DNA from: Thuidium tamariscinum
Lineage: Eukaryota > Streptophyta > Bryopsida > Hypnales > Thuidiaceae
Reading direction: 5' to 3'
Assembly (NCBI GenBank): GCA_947034885.2
Contig: OX344749.2
Location: 39,709,682-39,773,681 of the forward strand
DNA: 64,000 nucleotides
In this document: piece by piece, positions 60,817 through 64,000 of the stretch
Numbering within the stretch: position 1 is the stretch's first letter
How the letters are laid out: the number at the start of each line of letters is the position of its first letter
The notes under the pieces: model-generated
Databases searched by the model: none
The model's input: only the letters and a program-made list of their open reading frames with translations
Told to the model about the DNA's origin: nothing
Made by a program: the position numbers and the translations under genes

Positions 60817-61477
60817 TTAACCCCTAAACTGTTGCCTAAGGTCTTTTTTGAGCTTCTAAGAATTTACTCTAAATTGAACAAAAAGCCTATATTTCGATAA
60901 GCTTTATTCATTTTTCTAAAAATGAAACCATACAAATTCATAGTAGACATGATAGAGATCACTTAGGGAAAAAAAACATCAATATCATTTATGGATTGAA
61001 AGTGATTATAATGTTTGATCATGGAGGTGTTAAAACAACAAAAGTGAGTTGAAGTCTTTCGGTCCTCTTTTCACATGCCAAATTTAAGAAGTTGGTCACC
61101 AAATAAATTTGAGGTTGAAGGGCATATCATGCATAACTCCAATTGCTTTGTGGATTCTCAAAATCTAGTCAACATATTTTTTAAATGAATTTCTAATGTG
61201 CCTTTTTCTCTAAGATCTAGTGTATTGAGGCTCATTTCCAAAAGCCCTCAACACTACGGAAAGCCGGCTAGATTGCAATGGCCTCCCTTGTACAAAATCT
61301 TGAATAGAAAAATCATAACCAATCATTTACGAAATTAGATTTTTGGTACTAAAATTAAACTTCAAAAAAAAAATTTCAAAAACAGAAACTATTAAATATA
61401 GAACTTGTTTAGGTTTTATTTTAACTTCAAAGTTTTGCAAACACCAAATTTTGGTGCCTCAGGCATTTAGGGGTTAA
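60817..61477. mobile_element. TTAA-flanked transposon of a second type (661 bp)
   Basis: TTAACCCCTAAACTGTTGCC at the left and CCTCAGGCATTTAGGGGTTAA at the right: 12 bp identical inverted ends including TTAA, with GCCT-like matches beyond. The interior differs from the 958-bp type. Its right 50 bp also occur at 11379-11432. It seems to use the same ends with different contents. Confidence 0.6.
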
Positions 61478-62477
61478 TAAAAATGGTAGAAAAATCTATT
61501 AAAAATCTATTTTGAATGGAAAATAGAAATAATAACCAAACTTAGTACTAGAAAAACTAGTCAAATTGGAAAATTGGAAGAAACTAATTGGTAAAACTAT
61601 CTTCACCATTATTTTGGTCAGTGAATATTATTGCTTTCTTGGTGGAGGCACAATACCCATTCTAGAATCAATGAATTCTTTTTATTATATTAGAGAAGTA
61701 TCCAACTGTTTCTTTAGTATTCATACGATTTTGGGTGATACTTTGTGGTATCTATATCAAAATTAGATGATATTTAGGTGGGATTTGGCTATTGGTCTTA
61801 AGAAAATAATTTGGCTATTCTAATTCCTAAAAAATGAAAATGTCCTTAACAAAAAGTAGCCAACATCTTTTAGTCATAGCCAACCAACCAAAAATTGCAC
61901 ATAAGAAAAATAGTGCCTAGTATGAAAGAAGGTCAAACAAGTTGTTGAGTTGTAATCATCCATTCTTTATTCATCGCCAATTGTATTATCTAAGAATAGT
62001 AAATACTATCCAAATATTGGTCATATTTCTTAAAGATTTTTTGGCAAAATATTCACTAACAAAAATCCCACTAGTTTCCATTAATGATACTTTTGTAAAG
62101 ATTTGTGTTAGAGTGAGTGACATCAATCATAAGGTCCTCTTTCTTTTGTTACATTTAAAAGAAAATCAACTAATTTGATTTGTCCTATTAGGACATGTTG
62201 CAAAATGAATTTACCAATGATTATAATATTTACATGGGTGAAAAGTTTTGTGATGATTCTTCAGTAATAATACTTCTATACATATAATGGATAGCAACAT
62301 TCCTCCTGTACAAAAGGTTAAAACTATATGTGAGTTCATTTTGTGACACAATGTAATAATGAAAATCAACTGAGATGCTTTTTCCACCAAAAAAGAAATT
62401 ATAAAAAATACCATAGGAAAATTCTCCTTTGTGACAAATTTATAAAGGTGAAATGATCTAAATTTTTTTCATTTAGT
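61478..62477. other. AT-rich intergenic DNA
   Basis: No gene or element ends recognised. Confidence 0.45.
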
Positions 62478-63066
62478 CTTTTGACCTCTAAAAGATCAAA
62501 CAACATTTCTTTTGGCAATATAGTGATTTCGGAAAAGTCAACTCACTATAATTATTTTTTAAATTCTTTAAAATTTTTATGCAACATGAGCCAAAGAAAT
62601 ACCTCTTAAGGCATGGCAACCTTCATAACTTTTGACTACACTACATGGTTCAAAAGTTACTGTCTGATATGTGATTTCCAGTGTTTGGTGGGCATCTTTG
62701 GTAGCTTATAAAATTTCTTTAAAAAACACTTTTTTAAGAATTAAAAAGTTGAAGTTAGTTTTCTATATCTATGTATATGCGGGAAGCTTTGAATCATTCC
62801 ATTTAGATCAATGAGATGAAAGTTATGAGGAGTTTTAGTTTGCAAGCAATGATAGAATCTCTACTTTATTATAAACTTTGAAGTCCTTTATTTAATTCAA
62901 TTTTCAATATTTTGGAAAAAATATTGACATATCATTGGTGCTACAAGCTCCTATGGTTATATCTATTAAAAAATCGTTTTTTTTCAAAATTTGGTACATG
63001 TACTAGAATGGTAGGCTCTTTGGAGCTTTTTTGGTGAAAGCATAGTAAAAAATCTTTAGGAATTAA
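62478..63066. mobile_element. TTAA element, internally deleted copy (about 589 bp)
   Basis: Same orientation as copy B. The left part (TTTTGGCAATATAGTGATTTCGG; CTCACTATAATTATTTTT; TTATGAGGAGTTTTAGTTTG) and right end (TTTGGTGAAAGCATAGT, then TTTAGGAATTAA at 63066) match, but about 370 bp of the middle is missing and the left TTAA is mutated. Confidence 0.6.
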
Positions 63067-64000
63067 GGATGAAAGTCTTCACAATTCTACAAAGACTACT
63101 TTCATTGATCATATTGTGAAAATTGTAATCTAAATGAAGAATATTTCTAAACCATTCAAGATGCATTGAGCAATATTATACAAGTTGATTTTTTGTAAAA
63201 ATTGAACAAATAAAGATTGCCACGTAAACTCTTTGAGACTACTAGATAAATCCATCCTAATTTCATTCTACATAATAAGTATCTTCAATTTTAGAGTAAA
63301 ATATATTGCTATACATTTGTGAATGTAAAAATGAAATATACACAAGGATTTTCTAAAATAATTAAATTTGTTGATCACATTTTCTAATATTATATTTTGA
63401 ACTTGAAAAAAGACCTGTTTTTGAATTGGCATACCTCTACTATATTATATATGGAATATTTGTAAAACAAATTTTGAAAGTCTTCATTATTCAAGTGTCT
63501 TTTTTTTATCTTGTACCAAGAGCATTAGAAAAATTTAGATGGATGAAAAATGTAATGATCACTTAAATATCAATGAACACTTTAAGTTTGCACCTCATCA
63601 CAATTTAGAAAATGAACTTTGAAGTGCTTATAAATTTATGGATGAAAAATTTTCATCATGGTTATTACCTTGCTCATGTGAAGACCTACAACAAATGTAT
63701 ATGTTATGAAAAAAATTAAGTCTTGACCTCCTTTGTATCTAAAATATTCCACAACCAACATCCTCCACCATCTAATCCATCTATAAACCACAATATTTAA
63801 CTTACAATTTTTTTTTGTAAAGTCAAATTTTCACAAAAATCAGTTCAATCAAGACATAATAAATATCAATCACTTGCAAAACGGACATGCTGGAAGTTGG
63901 AACACATAAGCACTCATTGTTTTAAAAGCTTGTGCTCATTGAAGTACACAATGCATCAAATAAACTCCTTCATGAAAAATTCAACCTTCCAAATCACTCC
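63067..64000. other. AT-rich intergenic DNA to the window edge
   Basis: No gene or element ends recognised. Confidence 0.45.

Noticed and set aside
1-64000. Transposase, reverse transcriptase or integrase genes for the many repeats
   Set aside because: No frame in the window is long enough or shows such motifs; all elements here look non-autonomous.

Overview
This window is nuclear DNA of a eukaryote in the green plant lineage. The evidence is genes split by GT-AG introns, a plant-type cytochrome c with the N-terminal extension, complete eukaryotic proteins (SRP72, TTC5/STRAP-like, FSH/OVCA2-like hydrolase), and very AT-rich intergenic DNA packed with terminal-inverted-repeat (TIR) elements. 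I cannot name the species; a seed-free land plant would fit, but nothing here is diagnostic.

Layout: 1-14.5 kb is AT-rich repeat DNA with nested small TIR elements. 14.5-17.9 kb is a less AT-rich island holding one small putative single-pass membrane protein ORF (minus strand). 18-31.8 kb is again mostly AT-rich repeat DNA with a few MITE-like elements and two short islands of more balanced composition (about 22.1-22.5 and 24.4-25.6 kb). 31.88-36.91 kb is a complete 13-exon TTC5-like gene (minus). 37.3-45.6 kb is repeat DNA, including a 1.68 kb CACTA-type non-autonomous element that breaks an older TTAA-type element. 45.7-47.8 kb is an intronless SRP72 gene (minus). 51.7-53.3 kb is a three-exon cytochrome c gene (plus). 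54.8-58.7 kb is a seven-exon FSH-family serine hydrolase gene (minus), convergent with cytochrome c. 59-64 kb is repeat DNA with three more TTAA-type elements.

The four confident genes are ordinary housekeeping genes with unrelated roles: tubulin/stress TPR cofactor, protein targeting, respiration, and ester hydrolysis. I see no functional cluster. I rebuilt exon structures by hand; reading frames close across all proposed introns, giving proteins of 428, 710, 113 and 267 residues.

The most interesting part is the mobile DNA. Two copies of a TTAA-flanked element are each exactly 958 bp and lie 58 kb apart. One sits inside an older repeat, and an unfilled relative in the window supports a TTAA target duplication. 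Other families include a hAT-like MITE with an 8-bp target duplication, an element with a 9-bp flanking repeat, TA-flanked and CACTA-ended MITEs, and a large foldback broken by a later insertion. No transposase or other mobility protein was seen, so all are non-autonomous. I found no CRISPR, rRNA, tRNA or prokaryotic system.
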